64,000 bases of DNA from contig NZ_WHOB01000093.1 in assembly GCF_013141775.1 (NCBI RefSeq), positions 1-64,000 of the forward strand, written 5' to 3'. The position numbers were made by a program, and so were the translations under genes. Shown piece by piece: positions 43,412 through 52,604 of this stretch (position 1 is the first letter of the stretch; every line of letters begins with the position of its first letter). This DNA is from Paenibacillus phytohabitans (lineage in GTDB: Bacteria > Bacillota > Bacilli > Paenibacillales > Paenibacillaceae). Below the pieces are notes generated by a model, which saw only the letters and a program-made list of their open reading frames with translations, searched no databases and was not told the origin of the DNA.

Positions 43412-44320
43412 TTATTTGTAAAAGGTATGATTGCCGATGGTCTTAAGGAGTGTCCGTGAATGATGCACAGTAAGATCCTGCGCGAGTGTCAGCGATAAGA
43501 AGAAGTACGTGTCATCCGTAACTTCCTTAACTCCCATAAGTGCAGCATTAACAGCCTTGATACTGTCTGCGTTGGGCTTCACACGCTTTAGACGGCCGTT
43601 GGCGACAGGACTGAATTGGCTTTTTTGATAGATTACATCATGAATGGTATCGGGAAAATTGGCTGACCGCAGCCGGTTCAGAACAACGTTGGCAACTGCC
43701 ACCTTGCCCTGGTACGGTTCGCCTTCTGCTTCTGCCATGACGATTTTTTGCAGCAGTAGCAGGTCTTCTTCGGATACGGCGTAGCTCCAGGTAGCTTCAG
43801 CTTGCTGCTCCTGGCTTAGTAGCTTGGTCCGAGAGAAGAACAATGTTGCGGGGGGATGTTGCTGAGTTGCCGCTTTGACTTTATTTACGCTCGTTGTCCC
43901 CTTGGCCGCTTTCTTCAGCGCTTGCGCCGCTGACGGCGTTGCTTTCACCACAGTTACCTTAGCCTTAGGCTTAGGCTGAACGGCGCCCGTCTTCACAGCC
44001 TCTTGACGCTGCAGCTTCTCGGGGCTTAACCATCCGGCGCTTACCATGCGGGCCCAGGTGTGGACCGGTTCGGCAGCTGTGGTGTAAAGCATGGGAATCA
44101 TTGTGCTGGATGAAGGGCTTGTCCTATATACAGCGGATGCAGCTTTCGGAACACTGGGCTCCAGAGACTCATGGCCGGCAGACTTCAATTTACCCATTTC
44201 TATTACATTCTCCCCGGTAGCAGCAGATCCTTCGGGGTTCATCAAACTTATCGCTGAGAAAGACACTAGAATTACACTAACCAGCAGCGCAATACAGCGG
44301 CTCTGTTTAAATATTAACAT
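43412..44320 (-). CDS. SleB-type cell wall hydrolase
   Basis: 302-residue secreted protein. The signal segment is CIALLVSVILVSFSAI (about 9-24). A Ser/Ala/Lys-rich linker (about 35-170) leads to a C-terminal Hydrolase_2 domain (about 185-302) with KIVMAEAEGEPYQGKVAVAN, in which the first Glu is the likely lytic-transglycosylase acid, and VYF-like end motifs (DDTYFFLSL). The domain is shared by SleB and CwlJ spore-cortex enzymes, but also by vegetative hydrolases. No YpeB partner or peptidoglycan-binding domain is present, so a germination role is not shown. Confidence 0.82.
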   Translation of the reverse strand: MLIFKQSRCIALLVSVILVSFSAISLMNPEGSAATGENVIEMGKLKSAGHESLEPSVPKAASAVYRTSPSSSTMIPMLYTTAAEPVHTWARMVSAGWLSPEKLQRQEAVKTGAVQPKPKAKVTVVKATPSAAQALKKAAKGTTSVNKVKAATQQHPPATLFFSRTKLLSQEQQAEATWSYAVSEEDLLLLQKIVMAEAEGEPYQGKVAVANVVLNRLRSANFPDTIHDVIYQKSQFSPVANGRLKRVKPNADSIKAVNAALMGVKEVTDDTYFFLSLTLAQDLTVHHSRTLLKTIGNHTFYK

Positions 44321-44396
44321 TATTTACCTCCTATTTTACGGCACACTCCTATTGTATGTAACCGAAAATGGAAGCTTTGAAAACTTTCTTGTCGAT

Positions 44397-45008
44397 TTAT
44401 GTTGAGAAAAATGTAAATTTTTCGGTCATTTCATACATAGGAATGGCATGCATCCTGGTAGCATACACCACAAAAGCATCCACCGTCCAGCCTAAGTCTG
44501 GAAGTAAATTGCCTGCGGGACGTCCCTTTACCCGTAAATTTTCCAGCCGCTCCAGCGTAAACGGCTGCTCCTCACGGTATTTGCGGGCCACTGTCAAATG
44601 GGGATTATACGTTCGCGTTTCCGCCGTGAACCCTAACGGAAGTGTCGCCGAAACCACCTTTTTCTGCAGCTCCCTGAGCGGCTCAAGCTCCCCGGAAACC
44701 CCCGTCCAGAGCACTCTTGGCGAGTCCGGGAGGCCGAATGTGCCCCATTCTCCGAGCTTCAGCTGAAAGCCTTTGCTTAACGAGGAAACTTTCCGGAGCG
44801 CCGCGAACAGGGCCGGGATATCCTCCTTCGGAGTGTCGCCAAGAAATTGCAGCGTAATATGGAAATCTTCAAAATGTGTCCATCTGGCAAATTTAAGTCC
44901 GGAAGACACGCGGGCAGACTCATTTTTAAGATAATAGCGCAGCGCTTCCGGCAAAGGTATCGCGATAAACAGACGCTCAAATTCTTGCTCCGGCTCCTTA
45001 TGTTCCAT
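44397..45008 (-). CDS. thpR: RNA 2',3'-cyclic phosphodiesterase
   Basis: 203-residue 2H phosphoesterase. The two catalytic HxT motifs are His50-Ile-Thr52 (DFHITLQFLGD) and His137-Leu-Thr139 (YNPHLTVARKY), and the N-terminal RLFIAIPLPEAL is the family start. It opens 2',3'-cyclic phosphates on RNA ends; the exact cellular substrate is not settled for the family. AAAGGTGAA precedes the ATG. Divergent from the dehydrogenase gene. Confidence 0.9.
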   Translation of the reverse strand: MEHKEPEQEFERLFIAIPLPEALRYYLKNESARVSSGLKFARWTHFEDFHITLQFLGDTPKEDIPALFAALRKVSSLSKGFQLKLGEWGTFGLPDSPRVLWTGVSGELEPLRELQKKVVSATLPLGFTAETRTYNPHLTVARKYREEQPFTLERLENLRVKGRPAGNLLPDLGWTVDAFVVYATRMHAIPMYEMTEKFTFFST

Positions 45009-45099
45009 TCTAATTTCACCTTTCCAGGCAGATTTGTTATGCTTATTCTATACTTATCGTCCATTTCTCTACTGAAATGTAGAATAGGAGGGAACCAAC

Positions 45100-46056
45100 A
45101 TGACTAAATCCATCGTTTGTATGCAGCATTTATCAGATGGGCAGCAGGAGCTGATCCGCGCCGCTGCACCAGATTATACCCTTACCCTCGGAGATTCCAG
45201 GAATCCGGACCTTGAGCTGCTCTCCGGTGCGGAAATTATCATCGGCTGGGGAAAAGGCGTCAGTGATACCCTTCTGCGCCAGGGTTCACCGCTGCGCTGG
45301 GTCCAGGCCTGGTCTGCCGGTGTGGAGAAACTTCCGCTCGAAGCCATGCATGAACGCGGGATTCTGCTGACGAATGCCAGCGGTGTTCACGCCGAACCGA
45401 TTACTGCCGTTATCTTCAGCTTCATGCTGATGTTCACCCGGAACATGCATACCGCTATCCGCAACCAGCAGAACCGCCGCTGGCATTCGGATGGACAAGA
45501 GAGTGAATTGACCGGCAAGACGGCAGTGATTGCCGGAACCGGCTCCATCGGCAGTGAAACCGCCAGAATTGCCAAGGCTTTCCGTATGAAGACGATCGGT
45601 GTGAGCCGTTCCGGCCGGCCGGTTGACGGCTTCGATGAGGTCTTCACGACCGGACAGCTGAAGGATTCCGTGAGCGACGCCGATTTTATTATCAACACTT
45701 TGCCGATCACCGACGAGACGCAGGGAATATTCGATGCAGACATCTTCTCCGCTGCCAAGCAGGGGGCCTATTACATTAATATTGGCCGCGGAGCGACTAC
45801 CAATACGGACGATCTAATCTCTGCGCTGCACAGCGGACAGCTTGCCGGTGCCGGACTCGATGTCTTCGAGAAAGAACCGCTGCCGGAGGATCACCCTCTG
45901 TGGGGGATGGAGCAGGTCATCATGACCCCGCACTGTGCCGGGGTAACCGACCGTTACGCGGACCGGGTAGTGGATATTTTCGTTGAGAACATGAAGGCCT
46001 ATCTGCAGTCCGGAACGCCTTCACTCAATCTGGTCGACTACAGCCGCCAATATTAA
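45100..46056 (+). CDS. D-2-hydroxyacid dehydrogenase
   Basis: 318-residue NAD(P)-dependent oxidoreductase of the D-isomer-specific 2-hydroxyacid family. The nucleotide motif is GTGSIGSETA (147-156). The catalytic triad is Arg230 (NIGRGA), Glu259 (FEKEP) and His278 (TPHCAG). The N-terminal domain is shorter than in phosphoglycerate dehydrogenase and there is no ACT domain, so it is more like glyoxylate/hydroxypyruvate or lactate-type enzymes; the substrate is open. AGGAGGGAACC precedes the ATG. Confidence 0.88.
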   Translation: MTKSIVCMQHLSDGQQELIRAAAPDYTLTLGDSRNPDLELLSGAEIIIGWGKGVSDTLLRQGSPLRWVQAWSAGVEKLPLEAMHERGILLTNASGVHAEPITAVIFSFMLMFTRNMHTAIRNQQNRRWHSDGQESELTGKTAVIAGTGSIGSETARIAKAFRMKTIGVSRSGRPVDGFDEVFTTGQLKDSVSDADFIINTLPITDETQGIFDADIFSAAKQGAYYINIGRGATTNTDDLISALHSGQLAGAGLDVFEKEPLPEDHPLWGMEQVIMTPHCAGVTDRYADRVVDIFVENMKAYLQSGTPSLNLVDYSRQY

Positions 46057-46214
46057 GCCTCCGCTGCTAGGTGCGGGGTTACTGTGGGATATGTTGATTT
46101 GTGGACTGGGCTGGCGGATGGAGGCGAAATGATGCCTTTTATACAACAATTTTCGGTTAACGTCGATCTTTTGAGGAAAATGTTGTATTTTGTGCAGGAT
46201 TTCAACTATATAGA

Positions 46215-46603
46215 CTATAGATTGAGCTGGAAAGTACCTTGCTCTGTAGAACCCTGCGCTGGCAAGACTCTGCGCGGACAAGTCTATTGTGAACTAGCTA
46301 GTGCGGAGTGCATTGCAATTACTTTAATTGTATTTCCTGCAGTTAAATAACGGCGAAAAAACGGATTTGCCCGGTTAACTGTATTCTGTACAACTAAAAT
46401 TAGCGGTACGTCTTTTTTCCGGAGTATGGGGGATTTTAACTGCAGAGAATGCAATTAAAACCCTCGCAGCGCAAAAAACGATCGCTTTAGTTGCACAAAA
46501 TACAGTTAGTTAGTACTTAGGCAGCACGGGTCTCGTCATCAATTAGTGCAGTTAGAGCTAGGAGCCGGGGCCATCCGAAAAACCCCCAGTTCAAGCTGTA
46601 TAG
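46215..46603. repeat. Palindrome array, possibly bounded by inverted ends
   Basis: Four 25-bp palindromes of the same family as at 33190-33376 lie at 46323-46347, 46374-46398, 46435-46459 and 46486-46510, for example TTTAACTGCA-GAGAA-TGCAATTAAA. Spacing is about 51-61 bp. Two degenerate relatives are near 46130 and 46180. CTATAGATTGAGCTGG at 46215 and the complement of CCAGTTCAAGCTGTATAG at 46603 could be element ends. The gene-free stretch 46057-46930 consists of this array, a terminator and the copy-2 element. Confidence 0.65.
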
Positions 46604-46654
46604 TAATATAGCAGTAGGTAACATAACTTTGCTCTCCCCAGCACAATACCAAGA

Positions 46655-46693
46655 CAAAAACAGCCTCTGCTAACCTAAGCAGAGGCTGTTTTT
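46655..46693. terminator. Bidirectional terminator
   Basis: AAAAACAGCCTCTGC pairs with GCAGAGGCTGTTTTT across TTAACCTAA-like bases, with T-runs on both strands. It can stop the plus-strand dehydrogenase transcript and the minus-strand chemoreceptor transcript. Confidence 0.9.
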
Positions 46694-46707
46694 ATATTCC
46701 CATCTCA

Positions 46708-46926
46708 CTATATAGTTTGAACTTGAAATTTACATTTAGTGGGAAGTGGCGGAAGAGAAGTTTGGAACTGTAGGAGCGGCAGCGTCCGCCTTTGTTCACG
46801 GATTTCCACCGCTACCAGCGGTATAAATCAAGAAATCCGGGAACAACAGCGGCCGGAAGTCCAAACATTCTCTGCAGTCACGGCGTATCCCTAAGTAATT
46901 AAATTTCACTGCTTCAGCCTATATAG
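46708..46926 (-). mobile_element. MITE-like element, copy 2 (219 bp)
   Basis: Inverted relative of 32721-32937. Its ends are CTATATAGTTTGAACTT and, on the other strand, CTATATAGGCTGAAGC. The hairpin is kept with changed sequence: TTGTTCCCGGATTTC/GAAATCCGTGAACAA replaces the arms of copy 1, and the inner ACCGC-TGGTA-GCGGT has a changed loop. The element ends five bases before the chemoreceptor stop codon, so it would be transcribed as the 3' tail of that gene. Confidence 0.78.
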
Positions 46927-46930
46927 CCCC

Positions 46931-48715
46931 TCACACTTGAAATCGCGTCACAGACTCCTTAAGCTCAGTAAGCAGCAGCTTCAGATGCTCGATGCCGTTA
47001 GCCACTTCCGTAGTCGCGCTGAGCTGCTCGTGGGCCGAAGCTGAAGTCTCTTCTACACCGGCCGCAGATTGCTGGGCGAGTGCCGAGATATGCTGGCTGA
47101 ACTCGTTCATGGTTTCACTGGCTCCGGTCATCTGCTCCAGATCCTTGGCCATTTCTTCCACCGTGAGTGCCATTACCCCTACCGAGCCATTGATATCGGC
47201 CAAGGCTTCGCCCGTCTCGACTATCTGCCGGCTGCCCTCTTCCGTCTTCGCCACGCCGCCGCGCAATTGTTCAACCATCGCTCTGGAGTCATGCTGGATT
47301 CCCTGTGTAATTCCGGTAATCTCCGCTACGGTCCGCTGCACATCCTCCGACAACTTGCGCACCTCCTGTGCTACTACCGCGAAGCCCCGGCCGCTGTCAC
47401 CGGCTCTCGCCGCTTCAATGGCCGCATTGATCGCCAGCAGATGCGTCTGCTCAGAGATGCTGCGGATGGAGCCCACAAGCCGGAAGATCCCCTCATTCTT
47501 GCGGTTCAGCTCCTCCACCGTGTCCATAGACTGCGATACAGCGTCCGCAATCTGGTTCATTTGCGCTACAGAGCTCTCCATGAGCGCTTTGCCTTTTTCA
47601 CCCTTCTGCCGCACCTGCTCCGAATGAAGCGAGAGGTCAATTCCCCTGCCGGCAAAATTCTCAATTATAGCGTTTAATTCCTCCACCGCCTTAGAAGCAT
47701 CTACCGCTGCTTCGGCCTGGCTGCCGGAGGCTTTGGCCAACTCTTCCATGGTCAAGGCAATCTGGCTGCTGCCCTCCTTGGTATCGGAAATCGTATGCAT
47801 CAGCTCATCGCCCTGTTCCGAAATCACCTCGGAGACATTTCTGATCCGGTTCACCATTTCCAGCAAGGTACGGTTAGTTTCGTTAACGGTCTTGGCAAGC
47901 TGGCCGATTTCATCCATATTGCCGATCAGGGTATCCTCAGCGGTCAGATCACCGCCGGAGATCCGCTGCAGGTGTACGGTTACCTTTTTGAGCGGATTGA
48001 TCATAGTCTTACGGATCACCATGTTAATCATTCCGATGACTACCAGGACAATCAGCACAGTTACAATACTCAACGTCAGGGAAGTGTGGAAAATCTTCTC
48101 GGACACTTTGCCCTCACTCGCTGCTTCATCCTGAGTGTGTGCAACAAGCGCGTCCAGATCAATCTGCATCGAATTAAACGCCTCAATCCCCTTGTGGGAT
48201 ACCTCCAGTGCTAATGCCTCGTCATTCGAGCTGCTGAGCAGGATCGCCTGATTGTTGACGGTCAGGAACTCTCCCCATTTCCCGACGAGCGACTGTAATT
48301 GCCCCAGCTCCTGCTCTCCCCGCAAGGTGAGCTTGTATTCCTTCAATGTATCTGACACTTTGCGGATGAATTCAGCCCGCTCTTCCGCCAGTGTGTTTTT
48401 CTCTGCGCTATCCGTGCTCAGAATATGCTGCATGCTGATCGCCATAACATGCTCTGTCAGGTAATTTACATTGTGGATTTTATCCAGTGCGGGAATGCTC
48501 TGATCAATAATATTGCCTGTGTTCTTCTGCATACCGTTCATTTGATAGAGCGAGACCCCGCCGGTAACCAGAACCAGTACTGCCAAAGCCGCATAACCGG
48601 AGGCAATCTTGAATCCAATACTTTTACTTCCTTTAGCTACTGCGGTCTGGCGCACCTTTTTAGTTCTACTCACCCATTTTTTAACTGCACTTTTCAGTTG
48701 TTGACCCTTGCCCAT
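46931..48715 (-). CDS. Methyl-accepting chemotaxis protein
   Basis: 594-residue transmembrane chemoreceptor. TM1 is at about 37-57 (ASGYAALAVLVLVTGGVSLY), then a four-helix-bundle sensor domain (about 58-205), TM2 (about 210-232), HAMP (about 233-288) and a long cytoplasmic signalling domain. The highly conserved tip is in LAINAAIEAARAGDSGRGFA. It would control CheA and flagellar rotation in response to an unknown small ligand. The basic N-terminal extension of about 35 residues is unusual. GAGGAGG precedes the ATG. Confidence 0.93.
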   Translation of the reverse strand: MGKGQQLKSAVKKWVSRTKKVRQTAVAKGSKSIGFKIASGYAALAVLVLVTGGVSLYQMNGMQKNTGNIIDQSIPALDKIHNVNYLTEHVMAISMQHILSTDSAEKNTLAEERAEFIRKVSDTLKEYKLTLRGEQELGQLQSLVGKWGEFLTVNNQAILLSSSNDEALALEVSHKGIEAFNSMQIDLDALVAHTQDEAASEGKVSEKIFHTSLTLSIVTVLIVLVVIGMINMVIRKTMINPLKKVTVHLQRISGGDLTAEDTLIGNMDEIGQLAKTVNETNRTLLEMVNRIRNVSEVISEQGDELMHTISDTKEGSSQIALTMEELAKASGSQAEAAVDASKAVEELNAIIENFAGRGIDLSLHSEQVRQKGEKGKALMESSVAQMNQIADAVSQSMDTVEELNRKNEGIFRLVGSIRSISEQTHLLAINAAIEAARAGDSGRGFAVVAQEVRKLSEDVQRTVAEITGITQGIQHDSRAMVEQLRGGVAKTEEGSRQIVETGEALADINGSVGVMALTVEEMAKDLEQMTGASETMNEFSQHISALAQQSAAGVEETSASAHEQLSATTEVANGIEHLKLLLTELKESVTRFQV

Positions 48716-48864
48716 CTACGCGCGCCTCCTCAAACTTTTTCCGAAAACATGACCGGAATTCCATTCTATTACATTCCATTTTCATAAAAGAACAAAAAAA
48801 AATAGGTTGCTAGTACTATTTCGGCAAAATACCTAAAAAATTTTATATGTATATCCAGATCATA

Positions 48865-48906
48865 TAAAAAAACAGTACCCGCCAGCCAAACCGGCTGACA
48901 GGTACT
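48865..48906 (-). terminator. Terminator of the dGTPase gene
   Basis: On the minus strand AGTACCTGTCAGCC pairs with GGCTGGCGGGTACT (with small mismatches) and is followed by GTTTTTTTATA. It lies 19 bp after the stop codon. Confidence 0.88.
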
Positions 48907-48924
48907 ATGGGCGCAGAGCCATGC

Positions 48925-50334
48925 CTAATCCAGATCGTAAATCGAGCCTACCTTTAGTCCATACAGCTCATTGTAGATTTTCTCGGCAAACGCATCGGTC
49001 ATTCCGGCGATATAATCAATCACCATATGCTCCCAGGTCCAGATAGGCTTAGCCGACCTCTGATCCTTCTCATACCGCTGCAGCCAATCGCTCGGAATAA
49101 TACTCCGCGAGGTCTCGGGATCCAGGAAGGCCTCCCACAACCGCCGGAGGATCCATTCACTCCGTTTCTGCAGGCGCTGCACACGCAAATCGCGGATCAT
49201 CGTTACCCAGGCGAAGCTTTTGAGCACACTGACCGTCCGCAGCATATCCTCATCCTCCTGGCCTTCCTTGATGAAGGTAACCTTCTTCCAGTCCCCGTCC
49301 TCGATGACGCCGAGACTGGCGACGAAAGTACTGACCCAATAAGCTTTAACTTCACGGCGCGTGCGGGAGTAGTCATTCTCACAGGTCGGCATTTTCTCCA
49401 TCCACACCCGAAGGAATGAGCTAAGCACTTCCTCCACCTTGGCGCTGATCGCCTCGGCCTGCCAGCCTGACCAGAAGGCATCCTCCAGCGTCGTGATCTT
49501 CTCTACAATCAGCCGCTGGATGTATTCGTCGTGCATGAAATGCTCGTGTACCTCTATCTTGCCGGCCTTGATGCCGTCTTCGAGGTCATGGGCCGAATAG
49601 GCTATGTCATCGCATAAGTCCATAAGCTGTGCTTCCAGTGTCTTCTTGCCTGCCGGAACCCCCCACTGGGTGCGGATCTCGTTGATGTATTCCCATTCAT
49701 GCAGGTACATGCCCTTCTTCAGCACAGTACCGGGAAACGGATATTTGTTAATGCCCAGCAGCACCGCATCCGAGAGGTTCAGTCCATCGATATTCTCGCG
49801 TTTCTCCAGAAACATGATCAGGCGGAAGTTATGGGCATTGCCTTCAAAATGTTCATATTTACGCTTCATGCTCTCATGGATCGTCTGCTTCTGTACCGGA
49901 CCGGCCCCGGACTTCGCGGCAGCCTCCGCTGTCTTCTTGGCAATAAGCCCTTCCAGCAGGCTGTCCAGCACCTCTTCCCCCTTATGCCCAAACGGCGGAT
50001 GTCCGAAATCATGCGCAATGGCCGCACATTCCACGACCTCCGGATCGATGACCAATCCCGGATTCTCAGCTGCCCCCGTCTCTACCTCTGGGTAAGAACG
50101 CAGCAGACTCTTGGCCGCTTCGCGGGCAATCTGCGCCACCTCCAGCGAGTGGGTCAGCCGTGTGCGGTAATAATCTCCGGTGCCTGCACCGAATACCTGT
50201 GATTTGCCTTGCAGCCGTCGAAAGGTCGGCGAATGGATCAGACGCGAATAATCGCGTTCATATGCGGCTCTGGATGTTTCCAGCCGGGTAATTTCCGGAT
50301 ATTGCCTATGCTCTCTTTTCTCAATTAGTGTCAT
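48925..50334 (-). CDS. dgt: Deoxyguanosinetriphosphate triphosphohydrolase (dGTPase)
   Basis: 469-residue HD-domain enzyme that hydrolyses dGTP (some members other dNTPs) to the nucleoside and triphosphate. The metal ligands are His62 (RLTHSLEVAQIA) and the HD pair in IAHDFGHPPFGHKG (about 108-121), with a later Asp in LCDDIAYSAHDLEDG. The N-terminal RDYSRLIHSPTFRRLQGKSQ is typical of dGTPases. Single gene. Confidence 0.92.
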   Translation of the reverse strand: MTLIEKREHRQYPEITRLETSRAAYERDYSRLIHSPTFRRLQGKSQVFGAGTGDYYRTRLTHSLEVAQIAREAAKSLLRSYPEVETGAAENPGLVIDPEVVECAAIAHDFGHPPFGHKGEEVLDSLLEGLIAKKTAEAAAKSGAGPVQKQTIHESMKRKYEHFEGNAHNFRLIMFLEKRENIDGLNLSDAVLLGINKYPFPGTVLKKGMYLHEWEYINEIRTQWGVPAGKKTLEAQLMDLCDDIAYSAHDLEDGIKAGKIEVHEHFMHDEYIQRLIVEKITTLEDAFWSGWQAEAISAKVEEVLSSFLRVWMEKMPTCENDYSRTRREVKAYWVSTFVASLGVIEDGDWKKVTFIKEGQEDEDMLRTVSVLKSFAWVTMIRDLRVQRLQKRSEWILRRLWEAFLDPETSRSIIPSDWLQRYEKDQRSAKPIWTWEHMVIDYIAGMTDAFAEKIYNELYGLKVGSIYDLD

Positions 50335-50571
50335 CTCCGCTGCCCCTATTCCATTGTTCTGTATTTAGTATCTCATTATAAGTCATTTCCGGCAGAACTT
50401 TCACTCTAAAATGCGACCAGATAAGTTTCCGGTTCAGATGTTACTTTCATCTTTATCATTAACCTTCCAGTTCGCTTTATATAAAATGCATATTTCCCGG
50501 GGCAAATGGAGCATTCTAAGGCTCAAGCAGAGCAGGAACGGCTTATAAAAACACAGGGTGTGGAGTGAAAC

Positions 50572-51357
50572 TTGAGACGCATGAAAAGAGGAATCCGAAT
50601 CACTGCCGCGGCCCTTGCAGCGCTCGCGCTTATGCACGGCTCTGCAGACATTGCCCTCGGCAGCCCGAACAGGGCCAAGAACCGCTATTATTATGAGGAA
50701 CGGGGCGACATAATCTGGGAGGTGCAGACCAGCCAAAAGGTTATTGCACTCACCTTCGACGACGGCCCGGACCCCTTCGAGACGGATGGCATTCTGGAGG
50801 TACTGCATGAATACAATGCGAAATGCACTTTTTTTGCAATTGGCAAACGGATCGCCGCTTATCCCGAGGTCGCCAGACGCGTCATTAATGAAGGCCATGA
50901 GCTTGCGAACCATACCTATAATCACGTTTATTTCAAAAAACCGGTCTCCGGGCAGCAGATTCAGGAGGAGCTGGAGCTGACGGAGAAGGAGATTGTCAAA
51001 GTATCCGGCAAACACAGCAGCCTGTTCAGACCGCCGGGCGGAATGTACGACGACACGATGATTGATGTGTCCAACAGCATGGGCCTGAAGCCGGTGCTCT
51101 GGTCCTGGCATCAGGATACCCGCGACTGGAACCGCCCGGGAGTCTGGAGCATCTCCAGCAGAGTGATCCGTAATGCCCGGAATGGAGATATCGTTCTGTT
51201 CCATGACCATGTCCATGGGCAATCGCAAACGAAGGAAGCGCTGAAGATCATCCTCCCCGAGCTTGCGAAGCAAGGGTTCCGGTTCGTCACTGTCTCCGAG
51301 CTGATCACGTTATCCGATGCGCAGCAGGCGAAGACAGAGCGGCACGGGACTTATTGA
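50572..51357 (+). CDS. Secreted polysaccharide deacetylase
   Basis: 261-residue carbohydrate esterase family 4 protein. An N-terminal signal-like segment (ITAAALAALALMHGSADIA, about 10-28) precedes the NodB domain. Motif 1 is TFDDGPD (Asp63 catalytic, Asp64 metal), motif 2 is HTYNH (His114, His118 metal), motif 3 is FRPPGG and the last is VLFHDH. It removes acetyl groups from peptidoglycan or another GlcNAc polymer at the cell surface. I favour the TTG at 50572 because GGAG lies just upstream; ATG 50581 is the alternative. Confidence 0.88.
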   Translation: MRRMKRGIRITAAALAALALMHGSADIALGSPNRAKNRYYYEERGDIIWEVQTSQKVIALTFDDGPDPFETDGILEVLHEYNAKCTFFAIGKRIAAYPEVARRVINEGHELANHTYNHVYFKKPVSGQQIQEELELTEKEIVKVSGKHSSLFRPPGGMYDDTMIDVSNSMGLKPVLWSWHQDTRDWNRPGVWSISSRVIRNARNGDIVLFHDHVHGQSQTKEALKIILPELAKQGFRFVTVSELITLSDAQQAKTERHGTY

Positions 51358-51501
51358 AGCTCCGTCTGCTGCTCTGCGCCTGCGGTCCGGGGGTTTCTTA
51401 GATTGCGCAGGTCCACAAAATAAGGTAGTCTTGAGCATTATAAGCATTATATGGCTACCTGTGACTTCTGCCGCAGTGCATCCCCTGGGAGGGTTTAATT
51501 C

Positions 51502-52512
51502 ATGTCTGAGAATACTTCCTATACAACCGAGGAAATCGCCCGGTTACTCAAAATATCCAAACTTAAAGTCTATGATCTGATCAAAAAAGGAGAGCTGCCC
51601 TCCTACCGTGTCGGCAAACAGATGCGTGTTGACCTCTCTGATCTGGAGGCATACAAGCAGAATTCCCGCAGCAGCGGGGCTTATGGGCATCCGCTCCCCG
51701 GCGGAAGCGGATTACAGGAAATACAGCCGCTGCAGACGGCCGCTTCCTTTGCGGCTCCGTATCAGGCCTTCGCCCCTCCGCCCCCCCATACCGGCAAAAG
51801 CACCAGTATGAATGTGGTCATTACCGGCCAGGATATGTCGCTTGATATTCTGGCGACCTATCTGGAGCGTACGCTGCCGTCCACCCGCCCGCTCCGTTCG
51901 TATGCCGGCAGTCTGGACAGCCTGATTGCCATGTATCACGGGGAATCGGATATTGTCAGCACCCATCTGCTGGACGGGGATACCGGCGAATATAATCTGC
52001 CTTATATCCGCAAGCTGCTCGTAGGCTTCTCTTATATCGTAGTGCATCTGCTATCGCGCAGTGCCGGGTTCTATGTACGGAAGGGCAACCCCAAAGGCAT
52101 CCGCACCTGGAGTGATCTCCGGCAGAGCGGGCTGATCCTGATCAACCGCGAACGCGGCTCCGGGGCCCGGGTGCTGCTGGATGAGCAGCTCCGCCTGCTC
52201 GGAATTCCATCCGCAGCGCTGGAGGGCTATGGAACCGAAGAGAACAGCCATCTGGCTATAGCCGGTATGGTGGCGCGGGGCAGCGCCGATGTGGGTATCG
52301 GCACCGAGAAGGCCGCCAAGATTATTGACGGCATCGACTTCATTCCGCTCACCACGGAACGCTACGATCTGGTCATGGTCAAGAAGCCCGAGAATGAACA
52401 ATGGATCAGCACGGTTATTGATATTCTGCGTTCACCCGCCTTCCAGAACGAGCTGAAGTCCATTCACAGCTATGACCTTACCGAAACAGGGAATATTATA
52501 TACGAGACTTGA
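51502..52512 (+). CDS. Excisionase-type HTH regulator fused to a periplasmic-binding-like domain
   Basis: 336-residue protein. Residues about 7-52 form a MerR/excisionase-type helix-turn-helix (YTTEEIARLLKISKLKVYDL). A Pro/Gly-rich linker (about 55-100) leads to a PBP-like substrate-binding domain (about 103-325, VVITGQDMSLDILATYLER, NRERGSGARVLLDEQL, GTEKAAKIIDGIDF). This architecture is found in regulators linked to molybdate/tungstate or molybdopterin genes in other bacteria, but no such gene is in the window. The binding domain lacks a signal peptide, so it senses a cytoplasmic ligand. GGGAGGG precedes the ATG. Confidence 0.8.
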   Translation: MSENTSYTTEEIARLLKISKLKVYDLIKKGELPSYRVGKQMRVDLSDLEAYKQNSRSSGAYGHPLPGGSGLQEIQPLQTAASFAAPYQAFAPPPPHTGKSTSMNVVITGQDMSLDILATYLERTLPSTRPLRSYAGSLDSLIAMYHGESDIVSTHLLDGDTGEYNLPYIRKLLVGFSYIVVHLLSRSAGFYVRKGNPKGIRTWSDLRQSGLILINRERGSGARVLLDEQLRLLGIPSAALEGYGTEENSHLAIAGMVARGSADVGIGTEKAAKIIDGIDFIPLTTERYDLVMVKKPENEQWISTVIDILRSPAFQNELKSIHSYDLTETGNIIYET

Positions 52513-52526
52513 ACTAGCGGAACAGC

Positions 52527-52570
52527 AAAAGGACGCCCGGCGGAGATATACCACCGGGACGTCCCTTTTC
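52527..52570. terminator. Bidirectional terminator between the HTH-PBP regulator and dhaL genes
   Basis: AAAAGGACGCCCGG pairs with CCGGGACGTCCCTTTT (one bulge) with U-runs on both strands. It serves the plus-strand regulator gene and, 35 bp after its stop, the minus-strand dhaL. Confidence 0.85.
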
Positions 52571-52604
52571 GCTGCATCTGTATTTCAATCGGGGTCTTCG
52601 ATCC

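Noticed and set aside
50434..51273. 279-codon minus-strand open frame
   Set aside because: It is antisense to the polysaccharide deacetylase gene, whose catalytic motifs are all in the plus frame.
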